Origin: Actinoplanes philippinensis
GTDB lineage: Bacteria > Actinomycetota > Actinomycetes > Mycobacteriales > Micromonosporaceae
Direction of reading: 5' to 3'
NCBI RefSeq assembly: GCF_900113015.1
Contig: NZ_FONV01000002.1
Span: 725,404 to 789,403 of the forward strand
DNA: 64,000 bases
Position 1 is the first letter of the stretch, and each line of letters opens with the position of its first letter. Position numbers and translations under genes: made by a program. Of the stretch, positions 34,216 through 42,854 are shown piece by piece. The notes under the pieces are model-generated. The model searched no databases, was not told the origin of the DNA, and was given only the letters and a program-made list of their open reading frames with translations.

Positions 34216-34620
34216 TCACGTGTCGACCGCGGTGGCCGACGGCGGCGGCTCGCTCACGTGCTCCACCACCCAGCGTGACTGGGCGTCGTCCCAGCTCACC
34301 ACCGCCCAGCCGGGACGGTCGACGGGCAGGCGCACGTTCTCCAGGCGGGCCGCCATGACCGGGGTGACCCGCTCCGGCAGTTGCAGCACCACTCGCGCGT
34401 CACGGGCGGCGAGACTCACGACGCCCATGTCCTTCAGCTCGGCCTGCGCCTTCCGGCGGCTGTGCCAGGGCAGCCGGTCACGGATCGCCTGGTAGGCGTC
34501 CTCGCCGGCCTTCGTCGCGACGGCCTGGAGGAAGGGCAGCAGGACGGAGCCGGCCAGGGCGCCGAGGATCAGCTCGGTGGCGCCGCGGTCGGCGTCGGGT
34601 CGATCGGTCACGCCGGCCAT
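34216..34620 (-). CDS. Small single-pass membrane protein encoded with the CHAT protease
   Basis: A 134-residue protein; ATG 34620 is preferred, four bases after the CHAT stop (GTG 34611 is an alternative). Residues 12-35 (ELILGALAGSVLLPFLQAVA) form one hydrophobic segment. The cytosolic part has KAGEDAYQAIRDRLPWHSRR and ends with a beta-rich section VSWDDAQSRWVVEHVSE. I do not recognise the family; small membrane or adaptor proteins of this size are common companions of CHAT/TPR proteins. It could anchor the protease or be its substrate. Strong coupling on both sides (4 bp upstream, 19 bp downstream). Confidence 0.6.
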   Translation of the reverse strand: MAGVTDRPDADRGATELILGALAGSVLLPFLQAVATKAGEDAYQAIRDRLPWHSRRKAQAELKDMGVVSLAARDARVVLQLPERVTPVMAARLENVRLPVDRPGWAVVSWDDAQSRWVVEHVSEPPPSATAVDT

Positions 34621-34624
34621 CGTG

Positions 34625-37168
34625 TCATGGACCGAAGTGGATGTACGGCGCCCACGCCGCGGGGCCGTGCTCCGCCCGGAGTTCGCGCACGGTCTCGTGC
34701 AGCGCGGTGGCCGCGTCGTCGGCGGTGTCCAGACGGGCGTAGAACCCGGCCGCCACCTCGGCGGCGACACTGTCTCGGATGGACCACAGGGTGCCGATCA
34801 CGTGCCGGAACCCGGCCATGTGGAAGGCGCCGGCCACGTGCAGCGCCTCGTCGTCGAGGTCCTCACGGGGGACGCCGGTGTCACAGGCGGACAGGTAGGC
34901 GAGGGCCGCGTGGTCCAGGCGCAGCCGGGCGATGTCCGAGACCGTCAGCTGATCCTGCAGAACGAGGTGGCCGTCGGCCGAGCCGTCCGCGGCGCTGACC
35001 GCATGGCAGGCGAAGTGCGCCCACGAGTGGTGCGGGAGAGCGTCCAGCACCACCCGGCGTACCGCGTCCTCGCCGGTCAGGACACGGCCGGGTGGCAGGG
35101 CCGCGGTCTCCGCCGGCACGCTGGGCAGCGCGGGCAGGCCGGGTGTGGTCGGCATGCCGACCACGAGCGGGTCGGCGACCGGGCCGGCCGGCGGCGCCTG
35201 CCAGGCGGTGACCAGGCTGCGGACCGTCGGCGCGTAGGAGGACACCACCCGGTCGGCGACGGCGGCGTGCAGTGGCAGTGTGGTGAGAGGGCCGGTCGGC
35301 ACCCACCACAGCCGGCTGCCCGGCGGCGGGTCCAGGACGTCCAGCACCGGGCCGGTCACCTCGGTGCGGAGCCATTCCAGGGTCTCGCCGGCACGTTCGG
35401 CGACCGCCGCCCGGAACCGCAGAGCCCGCTGTGTCGCCTCGCCGAGCGTCAGCCGCAGCGGCACCACCCGGATGCGGCCGTCGATCAGCAGGGCGTCACA
35501 GCCCAGGCCGCTGATGTTCAGCACGACGACGGGGCCGTGGACGCCGGTGGCGGCGATCAGGTCGTCGGTCGGCGGTGGCCGCAGGAATGTGGCGAAGCCG
35601 GGCTGTGCCCGGATCTCGTCGATCAGCGCGTCCCATTCGGCGGCGAGGGAGTGCCGGTCCTCGCCGGGCAACTCCGGGCCCGCGCCGGCGCTCGCACTGA
35701 ACCCGGCACCCTCCGGCCGGTCCAGCGCCGTGCGCAGCGCGACGAACCGTCCGGCCAGGTCAGGAGACAAACCCGTCAGCTCGGTACGGGTGTCGAGCGC
35801 GTGTCCCAGCAACACTCCCCGGCCGTGTTCCAGCAGGCGCACGGCGTCGGCCGGTTCATCGGCCCGGACGGCACAGGCCGCGGCGTCCCGGGCCAGGCCG
35901 GCGAAGGAGGAGAGCTGCCGCTCCCGGTCGGCGTGGGTCACCCGGCGCGGCGCGGTCCGCGGCAGCAACGTCACCGCCAGGTCGAACGCGGTCCGCGCCT
36001 CGGACAGGTCGCCCCGGAGCAGGGCGGTGTTCGCCCACTGCCGGGCCGCCGCCACCCGGGCCCGGACCTGGACGGCGGGGTCGGTCGCCAGCTGCCGGAA
36101 CAGCTCGCGGGCGCGGTCCCCGGCCGCGGCGTCCCCGGCCGCGAACCGGAACGCCAGCGCCCACCCCAGACCGAGCAACGCGTCGGAGCGCAGATGATGC
36201 CCCCGCGGCGTGGCGGCCACCGCGTCCCGCGCCAGCTCGACCAGCCCGCCCGGGGACCGTCCGCGAGCCGTCTCCATCCGCCGGATCCCGCTCAAGGTGA
36301 TCAGCCGTTCGGCGCGGTTGGGGTGCCCCGCCGGGGTGGCGTCGACCGCCTGCTGCGCCAGGCCGGCGGCCTCGGACAGGTCGGGCGGGCGGCGCCGGGC
36401 GGCGAACCGGTCGAGCAGCACCAGCGCCAGGTTCGCCTGGAAGCGCGGCCGCAACGGGTGCCGCGGCGCCATGGCCAGAGCGGCCCGGCCGTGCTCGACC
36501 GCCTCGTCCAGCAGGGCCCGGTCACGGCCGCCGGTGGATCGATACCGCAGCCGCAGGGCCTCGGCCAGGTTGGACCGCATGCCGGCCGCCTCATCGCCCG
36601 GCCCGGCGATCCGTACGGCCTCGCGGAGAAGGTCGACGGCCTCCGCGAGCGCGGACGAGTCGTCGTGCCGCACCGACAGCGCGAGCAGGCCGTCGGCCAG
36701 GTTGGTCATCCGCCACGCACGTCGCGGGTGGCCGGGGCCGGTGGCCGCCATGGCGGCGCGGGCCTCCGCGACCGACGCGACCAGGTCGGTGTCGTCGCCG
36801 GTGCGGCGCCACCGCAGGCGCAGCACCCCGGCCAGGTTGGCATGGAACGAGGGAACGGCCGGCGTGTGCTCGCCCGGGTACATCGCGAGCGCCGCACGGA
36901 ACCACCCGATCGCGGCGTCCAGGTCGCCGGGATCACCGAACCGCTCGTACCGCGACCACAAGGACATGCCGAGCCCGTTCATCGCGGTGCTGCGCACGTC
37001 GACGTCGTGCGCGTGCTTGAGCACCGTGCTGAACATCGCGACGGCCGACTCCAGATCGGAGAGGCGACCGGTCTGCTCGTACGCGGTGTGCCGCCGTTCG
37101 GCCTCGGAGCAGGCGGCGAGCAGCGTCTGATGGAGTGCCGACCCCCACGGGTCCGGGATGCCGCTCAA
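34625..37168 (-). CDS. TPR-CHAT caspase-like protease
   Basis: An 847-residue protein read from TTG 37168. Residues 10-430 are tetratricopeptide-like helical repeats (for example LGMSLWSRYERFGDPGDLDA, FQANLALVLLDRF). Residues 520-847 form a CHAT domain: GPVVVLNISGLGCDALLID, LWWVPTGPLTTLPLHAAVAD, SWAHFACHAVS with catalytic His near 722, LAYLSACDTGVPREDLDDE with catalytic Cys near 762, and FRHVIGTLWSIRD. Such proteases act in bacterial immunity (for example with gasdermins or CRISPR effectors). Here the partners are a small membrane protein and, 19 bp further on, a type VII toxin-like cassette. The TTG lies in a TTGA overlap with a 17-codon upstream ORF, implying coupled translation. Confidence 0.85.
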   Translation of the reverse strand: MSGIPDPWGSALHQTLLAACSEAERRHTAYEQTGRLSDLESAVAMFSTVLKHAHDVDVRSTAMNGLGMSLWSRYERFGDPGDLDAAIGWFRAALAMYPGEHTPAVPSFHANLAGVLRLRWRRTGDDTDLVASVAEARAAMAATGPGHPRRAWRMTNLADGLLALSVRHDDSSALAEAVDLLREAVRIAGPGDEAAGMRSNLAEALRLRYRSTGGRDRALLDEAVEHGRAALAMAPRHPLRPRFQANLALVLLDRFAARRRPPDLSEAAGLAQQAVDATPAGHPNRAERLITLSGIRRMETARGRSPGGLVELARDAVAATPRGHHLRSDALLGLGWALAFRFAAGDAAAGDRARELFRQLATDPAVQVRARVAAARQWANTALLRGDLSEARTAFDLAVTLLPRTAPRRVTHADRERQLSSFAGLARDAAACAVRADEPADAVRLLEHGRGVLLGHALDTRTELTGLSPDLAGRFVALRTALDRPEGAGFSASAGAGPELPGEDRHSLAAEWDALIDEIRAQPGFATFLRPPPTDDLIAATGVHGPVVVLNISGLGCDALLIDGRIRVVPLRLTLGEATQRALRFRAAVAERAGETLEWLRTEVTGPVLDVLDPPPGSRLWWVPTGPLTTLPLHAAVADRVVSSYAPTVRSLVTAWQAPPAGPVADPLVVGMPTTPGLPALPSVPAETAALPPGRVLTGEDAVRRVVLDALPHHSWAHFACHAVSAADGSADGHLVLQDQLTVSDIARLRLDHAALAYLSACDTGVPREDLDDEALHVAGAFHMAGFRHVIGTLWSIRDSVAAEVAAGFYARLDTADDAATALHETVRELRAEHGPAAWAPYIHFGP

Positions 37169-37218
37169 GACGCCGGAGGGTCGGACGGTGTTTCACGCTT
37201 GCGACTGCGACCGAACAT
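37165..37218 (-). CDS. 17-codon leader ORF upstream of the CHAT gene
   Basis: ATG 37218 has GGAGG eight bases upstream, the best ribosome site in this junction. The ORF encodes 17 residues (MFGRSRKRETPSDPPAS), and its TGA overlaps the CHAT TTG as TTGA. The CHAT start itself has no ribosome site. The ORF is therefore a plausible leader that delivers ribosomes by re-initiation. Alternatively the true CHAT N-terminus is reached by a frameshift. A longer in-frame start exists ten codons upstream (ATG 37248). Confidence 0.5.
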   Translation of the reverse strand: MFGRSRKRETPSDPPAS

Positions 37219-37257
37219 GGCGGGCACCTCCGCCACCGAGTGTCCCATGAGGACGGA

Positions 37258-37293
37258 ACGCCGGGCCCCGGCACGTGACCGCGGGCCCGGCGT
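37258..37293 (-). terminator. Hairpin after the secreted Ig-like gene
   Basis: An inverted repeat of 11 bp per arm (ACGCCGGGCCC with GGGCCCGGCGT) around a 14-nt loop begins three bases past the stop of the minus-strand gene at 37296-40154. No long T run follows, so it may be a GC-only terminator or mRNA-protecting stem. Confidence 0.6.
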
Positions 37294-37295
37294 GA

Positions 37296-40154
37296 TCAGG
37301 CGTGGTTGGACACGTAGATGTAGTACCGCGTCGTGCCGGTCTCCGTGCCGTCGGCCTTGTGACCGGTCACCGACAGGGTGTGTGACTCGAAGTTCGCCGG
37401 CGGGGTGTAGGTGATCGACGCCGCACCGGTGCTGTCGGCCGGCACGTCCGTCACCGGCCCGTCGTCGATCTGCCAGGAGAAGGACACGATCCCCGGCGTG
37501 CCGCCGCTGAACTCGAAGGTGCCGGGCACTCCCCCACCGCCGGACCAGCTGCTGTCGGGGTACTGCTCGCTGACGACGTAGGGCGCGTCGCCGACGGTGA
37601 ACTCGTAGTCGGTCACCGGCGACAGTTCACCACCCGCCGTCCGGCTCCGGACGTGGATCACATTCGTGCCGTTGCGGTCGAACGGAACCGCGACCAGCGT
37701 CGACGTGCCGTCCGTACTGGCCGGCAGGATCTGCTCGGGGCCGTCGTTGACGCGGTACTGGTACTCGGTCACCTCGCCGAACAGCTGGGTGTAGAAGTAG
37801 AAGTACCCGGTCCAGCCGATGCCCCGGCGCGACCAGTCGTACGTGCTGTACACGTCGACCCGGTTGTCGCGAACGTCGAACGGCGCCGCCCGCAGATCCG
37901 ACTCGGTCCCGTCCGAGCCCACGCTCGTGACCCGTACCTCGCTGTATCCCCACGATTGCGGCGTGTGCGTGACCGTCGCCGTGCCGTCGGCCCCGGCGGG
38001 GATCGTCTGCTCGTCGGCGCCGTCGACCGAGTAGCGGTAGGAGGCGACATCCGGCAGCCCGGGGTGGAAGGTGAACGTCACCGGCCGGCCGACGGTCCCG
38101 CTGCCCTCCGGCGCCCACGTCACCACGGGACCGGACCAGATGCCGAACGTGTACGTGGTGGCGGGCGACCGCGTGCCGTCGGCCAGCAACGCCTCGACGA
38201 CCACACTGTTGTCACCGGCGTGCCGGGGCGTGACAGTGATGGTGGCGTACGGATTGCCCTCGTTGGACACCGTCTTCTCCGGGCCACCGTCGAATCGGTA
38301 GGCGAACCCGGTCAGGTTCGGCAGGCGACTTCCCAGCTCGATCTCCAGCGGCACGCCGACGCCGTCCCGGCGCGGCCAGTTACTCAGCTCGTAGGCGTAC
38401 GCGGTGGGCCTGGTATCGATGATGTTGAACTGGTAGTCGGCCTCCAACGACCGGGACTCGTCCGAGGCGATCGACCGGACGACCATGGAATGCCAGCCCG
38501 GCGTCGCCGTCCAGGTCAGCACAGCGGTGCCGTCGGCCGCGGCCGGGATGGTCTTCCACTCGTCGTCGAGGTAGTACTCGTAGGCGGCAACGTCGCTGTT
38601 GCGGGGCCGGAAGGTGAACGAGCCGGTCTTACCCGCGACCTGATCGGTGTCCCAGGTGAACTCGGCCGACTCGACGCCCGGGGCGTCGGTGACCCACACC
38701 TGCACCTTGTCCTGCCCGATCAGCTTGTTCTTGGCGTAGCTGCGGACGGCCACCTCGGCGGTGCCCCGGGTGGTGAACGTGACCGAACCGGTCGCCCGGC
38801 CGTCGACCGCCGGGAGCCGGACCTCCGCGCCGTTCCCGATCTGATAGCCGAACGCGGTGGTCTCCGGCTTCGCCGCGACGAAGGTGATCGTGCTCGGCAG
38901 CCCGACCCCGTTCACGGTGACGTCGACGCGCGGGGCCGTCTCGGCGACCCGGAATCGGTAGGTCCGGTCCGGCCCGCCGTTGCCGGCCGCATCGATCGAG
39001 CTGACCACGAGAGTGGTCTCGAACCGCAGCTGCGGGGTGTATTTCAGGATCGCCTTGCCACCCGGGTGCCGGGCCGCGATCCGCCCGGAGGAGCCCAGCG
39101 AGTCGCGCCAGGCGAAGGCGACCACGTCCCGGTCACCGGCCGCGTCGAAGCGGAACGTCCCTTCGATGCCGCTGCCGCCGCCCGGAGTGTCACCTTCGGG
39201 GTAGGTCCGCGACGAGACCTTCGGGGCATCCGCCGGCCCGATCGTGTCCATGACGATGTAACACGTCCGGCTCCACGGCCCCGCGTCGTAGTAGTCGCTG
39301 GCTTGCGCCTGCCAGGCGAGGACCGTGCCATGGGCGTACTGGCTCAGGTCGGTGCTGTAGTAGTTGCGGAACTCACGGCGCTGATCAGGGTGGTCCACCG
39401 GCCAGATTGCGAACAGCAGAGACGCATGGTCGCCCTCGTCCGCGTCGCGTGCCGTGGCCGAGAAGTAGGTGTTGCGCGTCGCCGGTGACGGCTTGGCGAG
39501 AGTGCCACAGCCCCGGTCCGGATAGATGAGGTGCTGGTCGGTCACCCGGGGCGGATGGTTGACCGTCGCGCTGAGGCGAGGCTTCTCGTACGTCCGGCCG
39601 GTGTTCGGCGTGGCCTCCTGCGCCGCGGTGATCCGGAGTTCCAGCGTGATGCTCTTCTCGTGGCGGCCGAGCGCGGCGTTCAATGTGCCCACCATGTCGA
39701 GGCCGAAGAAGCTCGGGCAGTACCGGGAACCGGCCCCGCGGGCCGCGGACGCCAGCTTCTCCAGCTCGGCCGGCGGCCGCAGCCAGCTGGTGTTGTCCTT
39801 GACCGGCCGGGTCCGCCACACCTCGACGGTCACCGGGACGGAGCAGTCCGTGACGGCCGTCTCGGTCGTCGACAGGTACGAACTGTGGACGACGGTGTCT
39901 TTGATGCCGGTCAGGTCGTAGGTGAAATAGGACCGGTAGGTGTGCGCCCGCTGCGCGTCGTCGTGCGAGGTGCCGACCGGCGGCGTGACGGCCGCGTCGA
40001 CCACCTTCGCCCGCGGACTCTGCGAGTCGACATAGGCCCAGCTCGTCAGCGACAGGTCGGCCGATTCGGCGGCCATGGCCGGAGAACCGCCGTGCACCAC
40101 GGCGGTCGTGGCAGCGATGATCGTCAGAGCGATCACCGCACCCCAGCGTTTCAT
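37296..40154 (-). CDS. Large secreted protein of repeated Ig-like/beta-sandwich domains
   Basis: A 952-residue exported protein. ATG 40154 is chosen because AGGGGGA lies nine bases upstream and a classic signal peptide follows (MKRWGAVIALTIIAATTAVV, cleavage after AMA). Residues 30-200 resemble a DNRLRE-like carbohydrate-binding sandwich (YFTYDLTGIKDTVVHSSYLS). The rest holds about eight divergent Ig-like units of 85-100 residues. Each unit carries a stretch like GSFTFRPRNSDVAAYEYYLD, then IPAAADGTAVLTWTATPGWH, then VVRSIASDESRS. There are no catalytic motifs, cell-wall anchor or membrane end. A scaffold, adhesin-like or polysaccharide-binding role is possible. It is monocistronic, with a hairpin downstream. 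Confidence 0.7.
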   Translation of the reverse strand: MKRWGAVIALTIIAATTAVVHGGSPAMAAESADLSLTSWAYVDSQSPRAKVVDAAVTPPVGTSHDDAQRAHTYRSYFTYDLTGIKDTVVHSSYLSTTETAVTDCSVPVTVEVWRTRPVKDNTSWLRPPAELEKLASAARGAGSRYCPSFFGLDMVGTLNAALGRHEKSITLELRITAAQEATPNTGRTYEKPRLSATVNHPPRVTDQHLIYPDRGCGTLAKPSPATRNTYFSATARDADEGDHASLLFAIWPVDHPDQRREFRNYYSTDLSQYAHGTVLAWQAQASDYYDAGPWSRTCYIVMDTIGPADAPKVSSRTYPEGDTPGGGSGIEGTFRFDAAGDRDVVAFAWRDSLGSSGRIAARHPGGKAILKYTPQLRFETTLVVSSIDAAGNGGPDRTYRFRVAETAPRVDVTVNGVGLPSTITFVAAKPETTAFGYQIGNGAEVRLPAVDGRATGSVTFTTRGTAEVAVRSYAKNKLIGQDKVQVWVTDAPGVESAEFTWDTDQVAGKTGSFTFRPRNSDVAAYEYYLDDEWKTIPAAADGTAVLTWTATPGWHSMVVRSIASDESRSLEADYQFNIIDTRPTAYAYELSNWPRRDGVGVPLEIELGSRLPNLTGFAYRFDGGPEKTVSNEGNPYATITVTPRHAGDNSVVVEALLADGTRSPATTYTFGIWSGPVVTWAPEGSGTVGRPVTFTFHPGLPDVASYRYSVDGADEQTIPAGADGTATVTHTPQSWGYSEVRVTSVGSDGTESDLRAAPFDVRDNRVDVYSTYDWSRRGIGWTGYFYFYTQLFGEVTEYQYRVNDGPEQILPASTDGTSTLVAVPFDRNGTNVIHVRSRTAGGELSPVTDYEFTVGDAPYVVSEQYPDSSWSGGGGVPGTFEFSGGTPGIVSFSWQIDDGPVTDVPADSTGAASITYTPPANFESHTLSVTGHKADGTETGTTRYYIYVSNHA

Positions 40155-40488
40155 ATGAATTGTTCCCCCTGGATGCAGCGCCTCCATAGACGCTGATGCG
40201 CCTCATCGTAGGGAGCCGGCCGACTCCGTAGGGGGCGGCATCGATCCCTCCAGCGAGCCACTCCCCGGGCGCGCACCGAGCGCCGACCACGACGCGAACT
40301 CCCCGCCGGAGATCCGAACGGCACGGGGCGATCGGTTCCCGTGCAAGTGGCTGTCGGACGCCGGTCCACACCCGCGGGCTGGCCACCCTCCACCGGCGAC
40401 GCCCTCGTGACCAGCCCTCGCGGAGAGTTGCTCAGCCACGCCATCCGGGAATGGTCTGACACTCCAACCATGAGCACTCACAGTGGTT

Positions 40489-40516
40489 GAAATGTTGCTC
40501 TCAGTACACATACTGT
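40489..40516 (+). promoter_or_regulatory. Possible sigma-70-type promoter of the AbiGi-like gene
   Basis: The 484-bp gap 40155-40638 contains no gene I can support. Within it, TTGAAA at 40489-40494 and TACTGT at 40511-40516 are separated by 16 bp, in a visibly A/T-richer stretch pointing to the gene at 40639. Overlapping this is a partial dyad around ACACATACTGTGCATGCAT. Assignment is by consensus only. Confidence 0.35.
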
Positions 40517-40638
40517 GCATGCATGAGGGTCGATACAGCCGAACGATCTCACCATGTCGGTACCGGCAACGCCCAACAGTACGGGCGCCCACCAGAAGCG
40601 AGGCGGCAACCGCGGCAACGACAGGTGCAGGCCTACGG

Positions 40639-41406
40639 ATGACCGCTATCGAGAACCTTCTGCAACGGCGAACCGACCTGTCGACTTTTCTGGTGCATCT
40701 CACCCGGGACGGAATGCAGGGCAATGCTCGCGACAATCTGCTCGCGATGGCGGAGGACAAGTTCATCGAGGCGCGTAACCCTTTTGGCCCCGCCTCCAAA
40801 TACGAACCACTTCTAGCCGATTCCGTCTCACAGAAGGCGGTGTGCTTCACCGAAACGCCTCTTGAGCACACATGGATGATGCTGGAGAAGATCAACGGTC
40901 GCGGAGTGCAGTTCGAGCCATACGGTCTTGTCATCACCAGGGCGACTGCCCGGAAAACCGGTTGCAACCCGGTCTGGTACACCGACATCACCGTCCGCGG
41001 ACGCACCTGGCCCGCGAAGAACATCAACTTGATGATCGACAACGCGCTGCGCCGGGCCACTGTCGAAGACGGCAGGATCGATCGCACGTTACTTGCCGCC
41101 GATCCCGTATTCCAGATAACGCCGTACTTCGAACAGATGGGACCGATCAGCAACGGCCGGCGTAAGGAATTCTGGTGGGAACGAGAATGGCGCCATATCG
41201 GCGGCTACTGGATCAGCATTCCCAGGATCGTCGCCATTCTGGCTCCAGCCGATGAGCATGGCGACCTTCGCGACAGGCTCTCCGACATCGACGAAGCATG
41301 GGAGAGGCGACCCCTCCTCGATCCACGCTGGGGCCTGGAACGTGCCATCACCGCACTCGCCGACGTCAGCAGGGGCGATGCGACACCGTTCCCCGACCCA
41401 GACTGA
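40639..41406 (+). CDS. AbiGi-like abortive-infection antitoxin family protein (putative)
   Basis: A 255-residue protein from ATG 40639; an open frame extends upstream but its sequence is not protein-like. Blocks DLSTFLVHLTRDGMQGNARD, KAVCFTETPLEHTWMMLEKI and FEPYGLVITRATARKTGCNP followed by VWYTDI resemble the AbiGi/DUF2743 family, whose members act with a partner nucleotidyltransferase toxin in phage defence. No AbiGii-type toxin is next to it; an Mrr gene follows in the same direction 69 bp later. Base composition is lower in GC than the left half of the window. The family call is from motif memory and is moderate. Confidence 0.45.
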   Translation: MTAIENLLQRRTDLSTFLVHLTRDGMQGNARDNLLAMAEDKFIEARNPFGPASKYEPLLADSVSQKAVCFTETPLEHTWMMLEKINGRGVQFEPYGLVITRATARKTGCNPVWYTDITVRGRTWPAKNINLMIDNALRRATVEDGRIDRTLLAADPVFQITPYFEQMGPISNGRRKEFWWEREWRHIGGYWISIPRIVAILAPADEHGDLRDRLSDIDEAWERRPLLDPRWGLERAITALADVSRGDATPFPDPD

Positions 41407-41475
41407 ACAGCCGACGAGATATGGGATCCGAACCATCCATACCGTCCCGCGGTCGGCCGCCTAGAGTGTGCGGTC

Positions 41476-42489
41476 GTGACAGTTCCTGACTACCAAGGTC
41501 TCATGCTGCCAGTCCTTCGCTCGGTCGCCGACGGCAAGGAACACCGCATCGCCGACCTGCGGAATGTGCTCGCCGAGACTCTCGGGCTGACCGAGGAAGA
41601 TCTGGGATTGAAGATCCGCAGTGGAGCTCCCGTCTTCAACAGTCGAGTCCACTGGGCAGTCACGTACCTGTCGCAAGCCGGCGTGTTGCGGCGGCCGCGG
41701 CGAGGCATGGTCGAGTTGACCGATCGAGGCCGGGATCTGTTGGTTCAAGCACCGCCTTCAGTCGACAACGGACTCCTGGCCCGATATCCCGAGTTCCGCG
41801 AGTTCATGGTGCGAGCCAGACTCACTCGCCAGGACTCATCCGAGACCGAGGTCCCGACGGAGCAACTCGCGCCCGGCAAGGGGACGCCCAAGGAGCAGTT
41901 GGCCAATGCCGTGGAGGAAGCCAACGCAGCGATTGCAGCTGATCTGATCAACCGCATACAGGAGAGGGAGCCCGCATTTCTGGAGCATCTGGTGCTCAAA
42001 CTGCTGACCGCGATGGGCTACGGAGGCAAGGCAGGCGCAGCCGAGCATCTCGGGCAGACCGGCGACCACGGACTGGATGGTGTGATCCGGCAGGACGTGC
42101 TGGGCCTGGATCGCGTATATGTCCAAGCAAAACGATACGGCAGTGGACATTCCATAGGTCGGCCGGATATCCAAGCTTTCGTCGGAGCGCTGCACGGAGC
42201 ACAAGCGGACCGCGGCATATTCATCACGACGAGCCGCTTCACGACGGAGGCGAAGGACTACGCCGAGCGGGTACCCGCTCGACTTGTGCTCATCGACGGC
42301 GCCCGGCTCGCCGAACTCATGGTCCTGCACAACGTCGAAGTACAGGAGGAACAGACGTTCATTCTCAAGAGGGCAGCAGACGCGTCGACCTGCAGGGCAC
42401 CAACCTGTTCTGCGCCGGGCTCGACGAAGACTTCTTCGAGTAGACGCCAGACCACCGCACGGGTCCGATCGGCCTCAGGGCACGCTTGA
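41476..42489 (+). CDS. mrr: Mrr-type restriction endonuclease with frameshifted C-terminal tail
   Basis: A 337-residue protein, GTG start without a clear ribosome site. Residues 1-95 are the Mrr N-terminal winged helix (HRIADLRNVLAETLGLTEED ... FNSRVHWAVTYLSQAGVLRR). Residues 160-300 are the Mrr_cat nuclease: LVLKLLTAMGYGGKAGAAEH, GDHGLDGVI with catalytic Asp, YVQAKRY (QxK), and GIFITTSRF. Mrr is a type IV enzyme that cuts methylated foreign DNA. After FILKR the frame runs into about 35 unrelated Ser/Arg/Thr residues. In the -1 frame the normal family ending LDEDFFE followed by TAG is present at 42420-42443. So a short indel near 42375-42395 has replaced the native C-terminus. Confidence 0.82.
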   Translation: MTVPDYQGLMLPVLRSVADGKEHRIADLRNVLAETLGLTEEDLGLKIRSGAPVFNSRVHWAVTYLSQAGVLRRPRRGMVELTDRGRDLLVQAPPSVDNGLLARYPEFREFMVRARLTRQDSSETEVPTEQLAPGKGTPKEQLANAVEEANAAIAADLINRIQEREPAFLEHLVLKLLTAMGYGGKAGAAEHLGQTGDHGLDGVIRQDVLGLDRVYVQAKRYGSGHSIGRPDIQAFVGALHGAQADRGIFITTSRFTTEAKDYAERVPARLVLIDGARLAELMVLHNVEVQEEQTFILKRAADASTCRAPTCSAPGSTKTSSSRRQTTARVRSASGHA

Positions 42490-42854
42490 GGCCGGTCGCC
42501 CGGGATAGGAGCGGGGCCGGTCGCAGCCCGCAGCGAACCCCGGGTCAGCGCGGCCACCGTGACGCGGGGTCCGGGGGTCGCCCCGGAGCGGGAATGGTGG
42601 GCCGGACGTTGCACCATGCGAATCACTTGGCCATCACCGGCCACCCGCCGGAGGGACGCTTGACCAGTTCACGGGTCGGCCGGGAGGCAACGCTTCCGTC
42701 GGCGTGACAACGCGACGCGGCTTGATCCGTGTCATGCCCGCTGCCCCACGCAAGACAAGACAGTCAAGAGTTTAAGATCCGCAAACCTCGGCTCGCCGGG
42801 CCGCTCTAGGAAGAGTTGTCACGAGATGACGCCTCGACCAAGCTCCGGCTAGAT
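42490..42854. other. Gene-free stretch between mrr and the toxin-antitoxin pair
   Basis: This 365-bp stretch has no ORF I can support. A stem with one mismatch lies near 42538-42572 (ACCCCGGGTCA with TGACGCGGGGT) and could terminate mrr transcription. A short open stretch near 42596-42704 has no recognisable family. The 3' part (42740-42790) is A/T-richer. Confidence 0.4.

Noticed and set aside
42486..42707. A 73-codon open frame ending in GRTLHHANHLAITGHPPEGR
   Set aside because: No start signal and no recognised family; too little to call a gene or a relic.
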